From: Isoetes taiwanensis
Lineage: Eukaryota > Streptophyta > Lycopodiopsida > Isoetales > Isoetaceae
Reading direction: 5' to 3'
DNA length: 64,000 nucleotides
Assembly (NCBI GenBank): GCA_021234155.1
Contig: JAJEKV010000003.1
Span: forward strand, 22,099,569 to 22,163,568
How positions within the stretch are numbered: position 1 is the stretch's first letter; each line of letters opens with the position of its first letter. Positions 11,471-22,576 of this stretch are shown one piece after another. The position numbers and the translations under genes are program-made. The notes beneath the pieces are model-generated. The model was not told where the DNA came from. It worked only from the letters and a program-made list of their open reading frames with translations, and searched no databases.

Positions 11471-13800
11471 GCAGTCATTCCCTATAATAAACCTGGTAAT
11501 ACACTACCATAGCACCTATTCAATAGACTGGAATATTGTATAGAACAGAATAAACCAAATATTAGAAGCTCCCTGTATCAGATGATCCTTTGCAAATATA
11601 CAGACACCATATACCGAGTCGGCTCTCATTTTTATTTGAACATTAAGCTCTATTGACATGTTTGCAGATGCCGTTTATGGCAGGGTCCACCTTTTTTTGC
11701 TCTGCAGTAGGGCAAAGCTCATTCGGCATTGCAAGTTCTGCTCACAAAGATCTGCATTTATGGCTAACTGGAGCACATGACATCACTGGATTGCCTCATA
11801 CAAAGCATTTTGCCTACAATTGCATTTATAGGTTCTGGAAGTAGGACCAATGCCTATTGGCCTACCCTACACTTGGAAATTATTCAAACCTTAGCTCTAC
11901 GAAGAAATCCAACTCCTTTATACCAAATGAGCACAACTTAGGCATGTTGAATAGGCATAAAACTAGCTAGCATCATAGCAAATGAGCACAACTTAGACAT
12001 CTGTCGGCATTTTTTACAGATCATTAGACTAGCTAGGAATATCGAATCCAACATTTTTGCTGCACAAATAAATCAAAGGGAAGTGGATGCTGTTTAACCG
12101 ACCACATATGAACTCACCATCGATCTCAACAAAATCATGAATGTATTTGACCCATACCAAACCTAACTTTATTAAAATAAAAGAGCCTTGCATGTCATTA
12201 ATGTTGACCTCTTTGAATGCATGACAAAGCAATGGTCTATATTTGATTTTACACAAGCTTTGCCTTTAACACGGATGCTTAATGCCCTTGGTTGCAGATA
12301 TGGTACTACCAAAGGAGCATTCAGACCTTACTAAATAAATCCAAGTCCCCAACGTCTAATACATTTTACTTCTAAATTCAAATATCTTTCTAGACTCAAA
12401 ATATACATCTATCACCATACTAGCACTTGCCCCTAGAACATCTTTTCCGATATATTAAATAGTGCCACAAATATATTTTTTTTTTCCCCTTCACAATCTT
12501 AGAGAATAGTAATCCACTTAACATATTTGGAAACACATTTGACAATTGATTTGAAGCGTCTCTAACTGATAAAAGAGGAAGCTCATCATGTAGCTCTCTT
12601 CTGCTAGCATCCTCTATAATCCTCAAAGTACATTGTACACGATGATCAGCACGACTTGGGAAAACAACATAATCCATTACAAAAAGGTTCTCCTAAGCGC
12701 AAGCCAAGCAAACGAAGGAAAGTAGATCATGTGTTTTTATTAGGTTTTAATTAGGGCCTATTAAGGTTTTATTAACAAAATGTATCAAACGATACACAGC
12801 TAAAGATACTAGACGTTGCATCTTCAACGCGATATCGTATGAGCAACATCGAACATTTAACATGCGATGTACCATGTCGCACCTGCAATACGATGCCGCA
12901 TGTGCTACTTTGGGCGTTTAACTTGCGACATGGCATTGCAGATGCGACGTGGTATACTGCAGCTGCAACATGGCATGTTGTAATTGCTTCGAAGTCATTG
13001 CGCCATTTGTTTAGATGTCTTTATGGCAACGCCAGACATCTTACCTGCATTGTCATGAAAAAGCATTAGCGACGTCGTGAGAATGCGCGATCATCTTGTG
13101 ATCAACGTTGCCTATATGTTGCAAACTGATGTTGTTAATAGCCCATCTTCTAGTAGTGCCAAGCATAGAAATTGCATGTTTCTCTATATTCAAAGATGAT
13201 GCTCTATCTAGATCAGTTCTATATTTCGTCATGATAGAGCTTGCAGCATTAGGTGAGATGCTATGCATGAACCTTTAGTGCCTGCTCAAAGAAAAGGGAA
13301 TTAACATTTGGTACTTAGTTTCAGGATTGGAGGTTGTGGTAACATGGCTCAATTATTTGAGACCTGATCTAAAACGTGGCAACTTCACATCCACAAGCGA
13401 ACTAGAATTAAGACGTTTATAACTTTTCCAGTAACCAGACTGCGAATTCCCAATATTGTATTGAGCATCTCCAATATGTCTATTCCCCACCTATGTATCC
13501 ATTTTATGAGGGGTTAGGGGTACGCTATCATGGATGCATGAATTATATATGTGTCGTTTACGTTTGATTTTCTCGACTTTTTTATGTTGATTTTCTAAGG
13601 CTTTACATACACCCCCCCCCCTTCAAGCTTTTTTTGGTGACAAGATTCAAATAGAGTAGCTCAATATTGATACATGCGTATTTAATAGATTCCAAAATGT
13701 AAACCATCAAAATATAGCCACATGTATAGCGTTTGGTTTGAAAGTTATAGCATGCCTTTTTTTTTGGGCTTAACCTTAAGCCGAAAAATATATATAATCT
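11471..13800. other. Anonymous intergenic DNA
   Basis: No genes or element ends were recognised. Around 12,840-12,990 there are loose repeats of GCGACATGGCAT/ATGCGATG words. A C-run of about ten occurs near 13,612. Confidence 0.45.
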
Positions 13801-13806
13801 TCATAT

Positions 13807-14290
13807 TTGCAAAGCATTTGTAGATGGTCTTGGGTAGCAAGCAGAATACTAGGATGCACAAACAATGAGATTAAGAATTTTTGGAATGTAAGGCAGAGAA
13901 ATCATAACATTGTTGCTCCATGTACTAAATGCACATATTTCGAGCTTCAAAATTGCAGTGCGGCAATACCCTTTGGAACAAATATGGATGGTCAAGTTGC
14001 TGCAAATGCTCAACTATGCAGTCCTCAAGTTGATAATAGAATTGGACTATGCACTTCTAGCAGTCAAGATTGAGGAATTGAGGATATCCTTCCAGCATAT
14101 GTTAGAGAATTTTCAAATGCAAGTAGACGATTTCGAAGTGCAAACGAACTTAGATGAGTGGCTAGATGACGTTGAACAAAAATCTGATTCGTTCGAGATT
14201 ATGCAATCTTTGGACCTAAGAAATCTGATTTCCAGAGAACTAAATGATAGTGTCCTATGGATTTCAATTCGATTCTATGGAATTCCAAGG
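13807..14290 (+). pseudogene. R2R3-MYB transcription factor fragment (last exon)
   Basis: The frame from about 13,820 encodes the end of a MYB R3 repeat, WVASRILGCTNNEIKNFWN, followed by VRQRNHNI. Intact plant R2R3-MYBs have the third regularly spaced Trp/Phe and NEIKN(Y/F)WN at this spot. The usual GRTDNE core is altered to GCTNNE. In plant MYB genes the last exon starts just upstream of this segment, which fits the lack of R2 and most of R3 here. The frame ends at a TGA (14,071), but protein-like sequence continues in the next frame with WLDDVEQKSDSFEIMQSLDL, a plausible acidic activation tail. So there is at least one frameshift. No R2 exon was found upstream. I regard it as a dead fragment. 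Confidence 0.6.
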
Positions 14291-14479
14291 AGCAGATTTT
14301 TTTTTGCATTTTTAGGAATGCTTGGAATTCTGGGATGTTGCATTTGCATTAGACTGCTTTGGGGCAGTATTTGTAGTATCACAGAGTAAATATCCGGCGG
14401 ATTGAAGCTCGATTCTCTGGGCGTCAGATTTCTGGAAGAATGGATGGAATAAATTTCTGCTCCGATGAGATTAGAAGGT

Positions 14480-14625
14480 CTGGGATAAAGAGGGCATAGA
14501 ATTAAGGCCGATTGATCTTCTGGGCATAGAATTAAGGCCGATTGATCTTCTGTGCTTTCTATTTTCGACCTTAAAGCTCAAATTGCAGGAATCGACCTTA
14601 AAGCTCAAATTGCAGCGGGATTTTG
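14480..14625 (+). repeat. Two adjacent small tandem duplications
   Basis: GGGCATAGAATTAAGGCCGA plus TTGATCTTCT is repeated in tandem near 14,490-14,550. CGACCTTAAAGCTCAAATTG is repeated at about 14,567 and 14,595. Confidence 0.75.
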
Positions 14626-15230
14626 TGGAAACTGCTCAAGAATCAAGCTCTTAGCAGTGCGGTATTCATATAAAAAAGCAGAGTATAGCAGGTTATGCAA
14701 CCACAGCAGAGTAATTGGCAGAGTTCCAAGCATAAACAGAGTGATCATCCATTCCATGCTTCCATTTTCTGATTATTTTTGCCCAGATGCCATAATCAAA
14801 AGTGGCATTACGAATTTTCCACCGTCTTACAGTCCCGTATGCCAAAATCATGGCTCCATACAGATACAGACCCTCTTGGGCTGTTAGATCTGATATTTTT
14901 TTCAAGAAAAGCTTTGCCGAAGCACAATCTTGATTTCTTTCATTTTTTCAGCTCAAACTGAGCTTAAAAAAGTGCCTGATCTTTAGAGAGAAACCCAGTA
15001 AGTTAAACAATTCCAGGTAAAGTAAGATTTCTTTCTACTGCCAGATCATTTCTGCAATAGCCAAATAAATCATTGCAATAGCATTTTGCTCACAAGGGAC
15101 GAAACAAAATATGCACTGCCACAAGCTCCCAATTCATACCCAGCTCGGAATTTTGCCTCTGTTTCGCTTTAAAGCCACAATTTGTTTCATTTTTTTTTCA
15201 ACGTTTACGCAACATGAAACCGTCAAAGCT

Positions 15231-15455
15231 TAAAACCTTTTAACATCTGCCAGAAACAAAACCAGAACCTCAAAACAAAAACAAAATCAAAACCAGTACC
15301 AGTACCAGTTGCGCCAAAGATTATAAAACCTTTTAACATCTGCCAGAAATAAAACCAGAACCTCAAAACGAAAACAAAATCAAAACCAGTACATCTGCCA
15401 GAAACAAAACCAGAACCTCAAAACGAAAACAAAATCAAAACCAGTACCAGTTGCA
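15231..15455 (+). repeat. Imperfect 60-95-bp tandem repeat, three units
   Basis: Units based on ACATCTGCCAGAAACAAAAC, then CCAGAACCTCAAAAC and AAAACCAGTACCAGT, occur at 15,243, 15,335 and 15,393. The stretch lies just 3' of the minus-strand B3 gene. Confidence 0.75.
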
Positions 15456-15535
15456 TCTTGTGTGAAAAAAAAGCATATATATTCCATGAACAAAATATTT
15501 AGAACATAACAAGCTTGCTGACAAACAAATATATA

Positions 15536-15612
15536 GTAAAACAGAAGACAAGATGACCGATTAACCTTGTTGACAAATATATAGTAAAACAGAAGACAAG
15601 ATGACCGATTAA
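15536..15612 (+). repeat. Tandem duplication in the B3 gene 3' UTR
   Basis: ATATATAGTAAAACAGAAGA followed by CAAGATGACCGATTAA occurs twice with a period of about 52 bp. On the coding (minus) strand it lies immediately after the stop codon of the B3 ORF. Confidence 0.75.
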
Positions 15613-15626
15613 GCTTCATTGTCGCT

Positions 15627-16055
15627 TCATTCTTCATCCGCATTTTCTTCACCCGCATTTTCTTCTTTTTCTTCACCATATTTGATGGCGTAGATCCAAT
15701 CTCCGCTTTCAATTTTCTTATAAAATTTCACTATTTCACCTGCAACAAGGGTTTTATCCCTTACATAGTTGCGCCAACCCACACTTAAGTGTGGCATCAA
15801 TTCATCAGATGCATACATCTGATACTTCATTTGCCATATTTTACCTTCTTGCAAAAGGTCAAGATCATGGAATCCTATCATCTTCTCTCTTAATTCTGTC
15901 TGAGTTTTCCCATTGGCCTTACTTTCTTTCACAGCTTCAGTAGAATTCATGGTCACTGGAAAGTCATCTTTATTGGATTTTGAAAATGTGAACCTGCTCT
16001 GAGTAACGTCTGTTTTGGTGAGGATTTTGGTGAAGATCAGCTGCCAATCCGCCAT
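15627..16055 (-). CDS. Small B3-domain DNA-binding protein (142 aa), apparently intact
   Basis: The uninterrupted minus-strand frame starts at ATG 16055 and ends at 15,627. The layout fits a single plant B3 domain. It opens with LIFTKILTKTDV (residues 6-17) and RFTFSK (21-26), where B3 proteins have F.K.LT.SDV and RL.IPK. After a linker rich in Lys, Glu and Thr come IWQMKY (73-78), GWRNYVRDKTL (93-103), AGEIVKFYK (105-113) and a final strand WIYAIKY. Family members bind DNA in the nucleus through this fold as transcriptional regulators. An acidic tail (EEKEENAGEENADEE) closes the protein. It stands alone, with no operon-like partner. A TATA box lies about 130 bp upstream (16,187-16,195). A possible 5'-UTR intron (donor CAG/GTTTGG near 16,137, acceptor TTAG just before the ATG) would bring promoter and start closer. 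The target gene set is unknown. It is the only gene here I would call potentially functional. Confidence 0.75.
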   Translation of the reverse strand: MADWQLIFTKILTKTDVTQSRFTFSKSNKDDFPVTMNSTEAVKESKANGKTQTELREKMIGFHDLDLLQEGKIWQMKYQMYASDELMPHLSVGWRNYVRDKTLVAGEIVKFYKKIESGDWIYAIKYGEEKEENAGEENADEE

Positions 16056-16186
16056 CTAACCAATAATCAATAATGAATTAAAATCCAAATCTATAAAAGA
16101 AAACCAAGAACAAAATAAAGAACTTCCAAACCAAACCTGAAGATATAGAAAAGAGGAAGAGATGAAAATATAGAAGAGCTCGACAT

Positions 16187-16195
16187 CCTTTTATA
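16187..16195 (-). promoter_or_regulatory. TATA box of the B3 gene
   Basis: On the minus strand TATAAAAGG is followed by a pyrimidine-rich leader (TCTTCTATATTTTCATCTCT) expected around the transcription start about 30 bp downstream. The box sits in a short tandem repeat (TATAGACCAT twice on the plus strand at about 16,192-16,211). Confidence 0.5.
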
Positions 16196-16224
16196 GACCA
16201 TTATAGACCATTCTATCATTTTGG

Positions 16225-16312
16225 TCTGCAAATTCCCAACAAAATTTTCAGTAAATCAAAACAAACCTTTAAGAAACTTTCAGTGAATCAAAACAGACCT
16301 TTAAGAAAATCT
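16225..16312 (+). repeat. Tandem duplication upstream of the B3 gene
   Basis: The unit TTTTCAGTAAATCAAAACAA / CTTTCAGTGAATCAAAACAG plus ACCTTTAAGAAA occurs twice with a period of about 35 bp, in the B3 promoter region. Confidence 0.65.
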
Positions 16313-16756
16313 GTTAGTTGTCCAATTTCTCTGAAAATAGTTCTTCTGTCCAAACATCAGTACACAGCCGTGTAAATTCAGTTGCAACAAAAAGGCTGGT
16401 GGGAAAAAAAAGTCTATTACAAAATGCCCGGAGTAAAAAATCTGTTCTCCATCTCTGCTCTGTTGCGGAAAGGGTTGTAGATCTAGAAGGTGCAATCTCT
16501 GTTGCCGCTGCAGCTCTGAAGAAACGGCCCTGTTAGTACCAATTTATGGGCACTGTTATGTGTCTTCGTCTTCGTCTCCCGATCGGCCAAGGAATCCGAT
16601 GCTGCAGAAGAGATGCGACAGATTTTTTCAGGAGGAAAGCGTTTTACTTTAGGCAGATGATCCGGCAGATTTGGCCTTGAAGAATCCTTCTGCCGGCGAT
16701 GAATCCTTCTGCCGGATCATGGATTTATTTTGGCGCTTTTACATCATAGGACCTTT

Positions 16757-17010
16757 TACTTTACATCATAAAGCCCGGAAAAATTCGTATGTGTAGATAT
16801 GACTTTTTACGTCATAATCCTACCCTATCCTATCCTATTTTATGCTAGGTAGAACGCAACGCGTTAAATGCTAAAATAGAATAAGGTAATTTACATCATA
16901 AAAGCCCTACCATAAAGCCCGGGAAAATTCGCATGTGTAGACATGACCGCTACCCTATCCTACTCTATTTTATGGCAGGTAGAACGCATTAAATGCTAAA
17001 ATAGAACTAG
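16757..17010 (+). repeat. Two-copy direct repeat of about 130 bp
   Basis: Shared words in order are TACATCATAAAGCCCGG/CATAAAGCCCGGGAAAAT, ATGTGTAGA(T/C)ATGAC, CTACCCTATCCTA, TTTTATG.(T/C)AGGTAGAACGC and TTAAATGCTAAAATAGAA. The copies begin near 16,762 and 16,905. Function is unknown; it resembles decayed LTR or satellite sequence. Confidence 0.65.
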
Positions 17011-17485
17011 AAGGCACACCAGAAGGCTTTAGCAAGGTGAAATAGAATTAGACTACACATTTTTGGGTTGCCCCTAGGGGGGCAAACCCTTGTTTATATA
17101 GGTTTCTGGCATATTCTAAGTATATGCTGGAATATACCTAGTACATGCCAGAAACTGCTAAAAACTTACTGTGGGCTGTAAACTGGCGGTCGCCAGTGTT
17201 GCTGGGCGGCCGGTGTGGAAACTGCCTAACCGGCAGTGCCATGGTTGCCTGTGTATCGACCGAGCAGCCCCTGTTTAGAACATGCAAACAACATGCATCG
17301 CACCGTTGCAGCTCTGCATTTGCAGTTTTTGATGGGTTGTTGTGTTAGAAAGCGAGGGCTTCTGATCCAGAACTAGGCCATTCTGGCTCTGGGATGTGTT
17401 GAGGCAGAGCTTCGGCGGTTGTTTTTTGGGGTCTGCAGGCTCTTTCTGTGACTAATTGTAGCGTTTTTACCAGCTGGTTACTTCC

Positions 17486-17693
17486 TTGTCCACAGAGACG
17501 AATTCTGACTCTGTTATGACTGTTGAAGCTCAATATGGATTGGAGCTTATGTGGTATCTTCCTAGCAATTGTTCACGTTCTAGTTGCAAAGCAAATAGTG
17601 ATTACTGCGATGATCCACAATTTTTGTCTGGTCATGTTTGCAAGTGTAAGGAAGGATATGATGGTGATCCTTATCTAGGAGGATGCTCACAAG
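17486..17693 (+). pseudogene. Wall-associated-kinase-type extracellular exon (EGF-like), isolated
   Basis: The frame encodes a WAK-like receptor segment: LELMWYLPSNC, then a six-cysteine EGF-like block SSCKANSDYC...HVCKCKEGYDGDPYL and GGC. The stretch C-K-C-K-E-G-Y-x-G-(D/N)-P-Y-x-x-G-C is diagnostic of wall-associated kinases, which carry this module outside the plasma membrane next to a pectin-binding domain. The exon ends CACAAG/GTACC at 17,693, a good splice donor. No signal peptide, pectin-binding (GUB_WAK) exon, transmembrane helix or kinase exon was seen within reach on either side. It is either a captured fragment or one exon of a gene with very long introns. The cysteines are intact. 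Confidence 0.65.
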
Positions 17694-17699
17694 GTACCT

Positions 17700-18440
17700 T
17701 GTTTCTTCCCATTTTTTATATTCCATGACATCAACTTAGAATAAACTTACCTTCCATGTTTGTGCATTTTAGCTTAGTGGTGCAAACATGGGACTTCTTG
17801 CTTATTATGTTGCTTGTTTTGAATGATCTAGACATGGTGAGAAAATTATTGACTCCCTTAAATAGGTGTTTCAAAACAACTTGCAATGAAGTTCAGCTCT
17901 TAACATGTTAGTAAACGAACAAGTCTACATTCTGCAGTTGCGTGAAATTGACCCTTCTCACATGATGCTATGAACCTAGTGCATACAAATATTCAGAATC
18001 AGATCTAACCTGTTGTCTTTCTGCAAACAATGGAATGCAATGCAACACATACATCAGGCTGCAGGAAGCGAAAACACACATCCTTAGTTACATTAGGTGG
18101 TATGCTCTCTCTTGTCTTGTGCCTTATACGCAAATGAGCATTTAATACCATGTCCCCAGATGTAGCATTTGAAGTAAGGCATCGGCGATGTTGGGCTTGC
18201 AGGCAGATGACGTTAAGCGGGATGTGTTGAAGCAGAGGTTCGGCGGTTGTTTACACTTAAGGTTTTATTTTGCATTCATGTTTTGCACGGTGATCCTTGG
18301 CGGGGACGATCTAAAGCTATTCATAAACCGTGGCTCAGAAATGCTTGTTGGCTTAGTCGGGCAGTTTGTAATAATTAGACTTGTTCATAGTTGTATACCC
18401 TTTACAGTTGAAATGTTGTTTTTCGCCAAATCATTCACCT
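17700..18440. other. Non-coding flank of the WAK exon
   Basis: No kinase or transmembrane exon was found. A 30-bp word around GGGATGTGTTGAGGCAGAG and TTCGGCGGTTGTTT at about 17,390 recurs at about 18,220 with few changes, so this stretch is bracketed by an imperfect direct repeat. Confidence 0.45.
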
Positions 18441-18457
18441 AGGAGCGGGGAGCGGGG

Positions 18458-19080
18458 ATGCCACACAAGGCATTTGGATGGTATGAAAAACATGAAGCAT
18501 TTAATGATGTTATAGGCAAGAGCTACGGTGATCCCAAGCTTGAATCACGATTCACAGTACAAAAACCACCATATATGGAACCCGAAGCTAGATATCTGGG
18601 GGAGGTCTGCGAAACCTTAGCACTTGCCACATATTGCCAATTCAAGGCGAATGCGTTCTCATGTTCTACCGGGTCGTTTGGAGTATAGTCCAGGCCATAA
18701 ATATAGGATACATAATTACAGATCTGTTTGTGAACCAAGCCGGAAGCCACCATATGAAGATGAAGAGCAAAGTATACCAATGGAAGATTGGCCCGGACAT
18801 CTAGGATGTAGGTCATTTGGATCATCCATGGTGGAACAGATGCCCGAGCATGGTAATCCATTTCCAAGGTCGGATGTTGACCAGTCACAATATCACACCC
18901 ACCGAAAAAAGACTATTGTGTTAATAATTCATGCACAATGGAGGAAGGGTTTGCGAACATAGGCGGGTTCATGTATAGTTGGAGGGAACAATATGATCCA
19001 CTTGCGGATGCCTTTGAAGCGGGGATCATCACGGAGAGATGGAGAAACCCGGGGATGTACATTGGTAGTACCAACGTATG
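18458..19080 (+). pseudogene. Unrecognised coding-like remnant
   Basis: The frame at 18,458-18,688 (FGWYEKHEAFNDVIGKSYGD, then ARYLGEVCETLALATYCQF) has protein-like composition. After several stops, a block near 18,935-19,075 (EEGFANIGGFMYSWREQYD, then AFEAGIITERWRNPGMYIG) again looks coding. I recognise no domain. Retroelement gag is one possibility. It is broken by multiple stops. Confidence 0.25.
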
Positions 19081-19099
19081 AAGGAGGGTCTCACTCATT

Positions 19100-22000
19100 T
19101 ATTGATAAGGGGAAGGAACTGCACGAGACTCCACGAGATTTTACACATGTGCGAACAAAGATAATGATGCACATGACTTGAAAGGAAAGATGAGAGAAAA
19201 AACATCAAGTTTTGAAGGCTGCAAAAAAGAAGGATGGATATAGTAGCGATGACACATGGGAGAGATTACAAAAAGGTAAAGGTGAAAAGGAGGCAAAGGC
19301 ACATGGTGAAAGATCTACTGAAACCGATGTGGAGGGAAGGTAATCTAAGTAAAGAAGGATTCAAAATAATAGCAAAGAAGGCAGTGGACTGTTAACAATC
19401 TATCATCTCGTCCAATCCCTATGGGATGAGAGAAAATTAATCGTTTTATTTCATCTTCTCAAGGAAAGATTTTCAAGGTTGTTCAGGTATGTATCAAAAG
19501 AGTTGTCATAATTTATGGCAAATATGTAAACTTCCGGATCCCTTATGTAAATTTCTCCTAAATTCTTGCAGGTTTACTTGGATAGATATACGTCAAAGAA
19601 ATTGTAAGAAATTAAGGCATCTCTTTCTCGCAACTAGGATTTCAGGTCCACTATGATGCGTAAATGTGCAGTTCAATGTGACTAATGTGCCAAATATATT
19701 TTGATTAAGAAAATAACTATGAAGAACTTCGTTGGTCATATTTCCAAGTGTACTTAGCCGGAGTGGCTAAAAGTTCTTATTGCTAATCCCTCTAAGAAAG
19801 ACGTTGACAAAGTCTGCAACAAATTAAGAATACACAGGTCAACAGGACGTTGAAGATACCTCTAGACTAGCTTGCAATTGCACTAAGGAAGGAGCATTTA
19901 GTAAGCATTGGAGGTTCTTGAAGGCCAATTAGCGAGCCACCCGTAGGATCACCAGATACATGTTGCCCCTCCATTATGTTGCAACTGGATTATGCAAGTA
20001 GCTTGTTGCATATTGTCAAACCAAGAACGCAAGATTTCTTACCTCATTTTTGCTTTGCAATTAACAGAAATTTAAGCACAATAACACAAACAAAGCATTC
20101 TGAAACAGTGCCAGCAACATAAACGGTACCAGTTTCTATTTACATTTTAGATAACAACAAAATAACGTCCTTCCAAAAATGGGACTTGGTTTATGAGCAG
20201 AATACAGTCCCATAGTTAACACTAACTACTTTGACATAGCTGCTGCATTTTGATGCTATTTATGAGCAATGCTAGCTTCTTCAACACAACCTATAGTTAA
20301 TGCTAACTACTTCAATATAGCCACGTTGTGCTCGTAAACTGGAATAGGAGGTGATAACAAATTGAAGCAATGTACAGACTAGAGCAGAACAAAAACTTGG
20401 GAAAAATGTACAAATTTGAGCAAAGATATACATATATGCTGCCATATCTTCCTCTCAGCCCTGCTCAAGGGATGGTTTGAGGCACCCCCTGCATCAATGC
20501 TCATATATGGCTATGATTCCTAAAGTTGCCATATCTAAGTCTTGGAACTGTTGTGGATGTTTTAGAAGATAAAAACAACAACAAAAAAAGAAAAACAAGC
20601 AAACACACCCTCAGGCCACCAGAGGGCAACCCTCTGTGCGCAGCACCTTGTTTATTGTGGTTAGTTATCTTATTGAGACGTGGTACCTACTAGTTGTTAA
20701 TATTGACATATGCTTGGATATTGTTCTTAGATTATTTTTTATGATTTGTTATTTCTATTCATGATATTCTTTAATTTTGGATTGCATTTAAGAATAGCTC
20801 GAGTTTAAAGTTATTTCCAGGCCAACTTCGTTAGGAATTTAGAGTTGGTGTCATTAGACAGTGGTGATTGGCATGGTGCCTTTTGTAATTGTACTTGAAG
20901 ATTAACTTTGTATTTTGTACTTTTTCCTTTGTATTTGATATGAGGAAGCAATTCCTTGGAATACGTTACTTCATTTTCCATGCATAAGCTTGCACAAATT
21001 GGATAAACAAGATTAAGCATAGATAGATGACATTCATATGGAGATATCTATTGCGTTTGAATGGTACTTTGTCGCCTGTCATAAGCAAAATGCGGATAAA
21101 TTGCATTCATCATACGAGAACAAAATGCAAGACTGTAATCTAGAGCTAATTTCAGTAGTACCAGACATGGGATCGCTACAATAGATGCTAGAAAACAAGG
21201 TTTGGTGCAAAACCACCACGTACAATGGTCATTTATTTTTAGAAGTAGATGAAAATTTCTCTGTCCCATGAGACATATTAGAACAGTTGGATTGGAAGGA
21301 CCTGCTTATGCAATCCATTGCAAACTCAAAGAAGATGCAACATCAAGCTCTTGAATTGGTGGTAGTGGATCATCATCTGCATTGCAAGTAATTTCAAGGT
21401 CCCCAACTGGTGGTAGGAGTTTTCATCTGCATGGGTACAAAGTTAGAAAGTACAAAGCAAAGCACATTAAGGCATGCCTAACATGTGTGAGGCATATCTT
21501 TGTACACTTTGTAGAGTAAGAGGACAAAGCAAGAAAAATCTAGATTCTATTCCACAAAGATAAGTATACCAATTTCTCTAGATCAATTGAATTGCTCATG
21601 TAAATTAAGCACTTCTAGCTCAGCTAGCGCAAAGTTGCAATTCTATGAAGCCATTAAATAAATCTTTGGAGCATTCGACCTCCGGATTAAAGTTTAAGAA
21701 AAGAAAAAAAACTTGGTCAAACTGTGATAACAAGGCTCCAATAGTTAGCGAGAGGTTGAATTAGTCCTGTCTATGGTGACTATGGTGGCCTTTACACTCC
21801 CTTGCAATATACTAATGCAGGATCTCGGATGTTTTGAGAGAAACAGATAGGACCTTTCTTAGAGACAACATGACTCCTTGCCAAGCATGGTAGGTCTTTT
21901 TAGGAGAGAGGAAACAGGCTCATGGCTGATCAATTTTCGTTTTCTTGTCCTATCTTCATTTGCTTGTCCCATTTCACGTCTCAATGCTTAAAAAGGAGGA

Positions 22001-22180
22001 ACAAAAGCTGGTCGAATTGTGTTGCCAAGTGGTCTTCATGCATGCCATTCCCAAATCCCACTCTGTTAATGGCGTGTTCTATGTATATTGCAAGAGAAAT
22101 TAAAATAGGGGATAAGCAACACAAAGTCAAGCTTGCAAAAAGAATATATAGAACAAGATGGGGGCATCTTGTATCACAAC
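19100..22180. other. Anonymous intergenic DNA
   Basis: No recognisable domain, RNA gene or element terminus. A short repeat (CATAGTTAACACTAACTACT and a near copy ATAGTTAATGCTAACTACTT) occurs at about 20,211 and 20,292. Confidence 0.45.
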
Positions 22181-22184
22181 AAAA

Positions 22185-22500
22185 GGCTTTGGAGGTGGCC
22201 ATTCTTTCCATCCTACATCAAGAGAATGGCATAAGTTTTCAAGCTAACAACCAAGCATCTAACTCCTCTCACCTTAAGAAAAGCATTTAGAAAAGCATTC
22301 ATCTCATACCAAAGAACAGGGCATATTGAAATATAAGGACAACGCCATGGCCTGGCTGCATTGTATCCCCCATTGCCAAACTTTTGGCTGCACCGCAAAG
22401 AAATGCATAGAATAGTAGGAACGAATTGCATCACAAAGAAACAAAGTTGGAGGAGGCCATTCTTTCCATCTCTACATCAAGAAAATAGCATAAGAAACGT
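22185..22500 (+). repeat. Diverged direct repeat, period about 255 bp
   Basis: GGCCATTCTTTCCATC followed by CTACATCAAGA.AAT.GCATAAG occurs at about 22,196 and 22,456, with upstream similarity (ATCACAA.AA...GGAGG). Confidence 0.6.
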
Positions 22501-22576
22501 GCACAAGGAGTTAACTAAACAACATAACAAACCTTCACAGACAATGAGTTTTTGTGGGCTTCGAAATCTATTTTAA

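Noticed and set aside
17145-17348. Pectin-binding exon upstream of the WAK EGF exon
   Set aside because: A Cys-containing frame exists, but the spacing of cysteines and flanking splice sites do not match a GUB_WAK domain.
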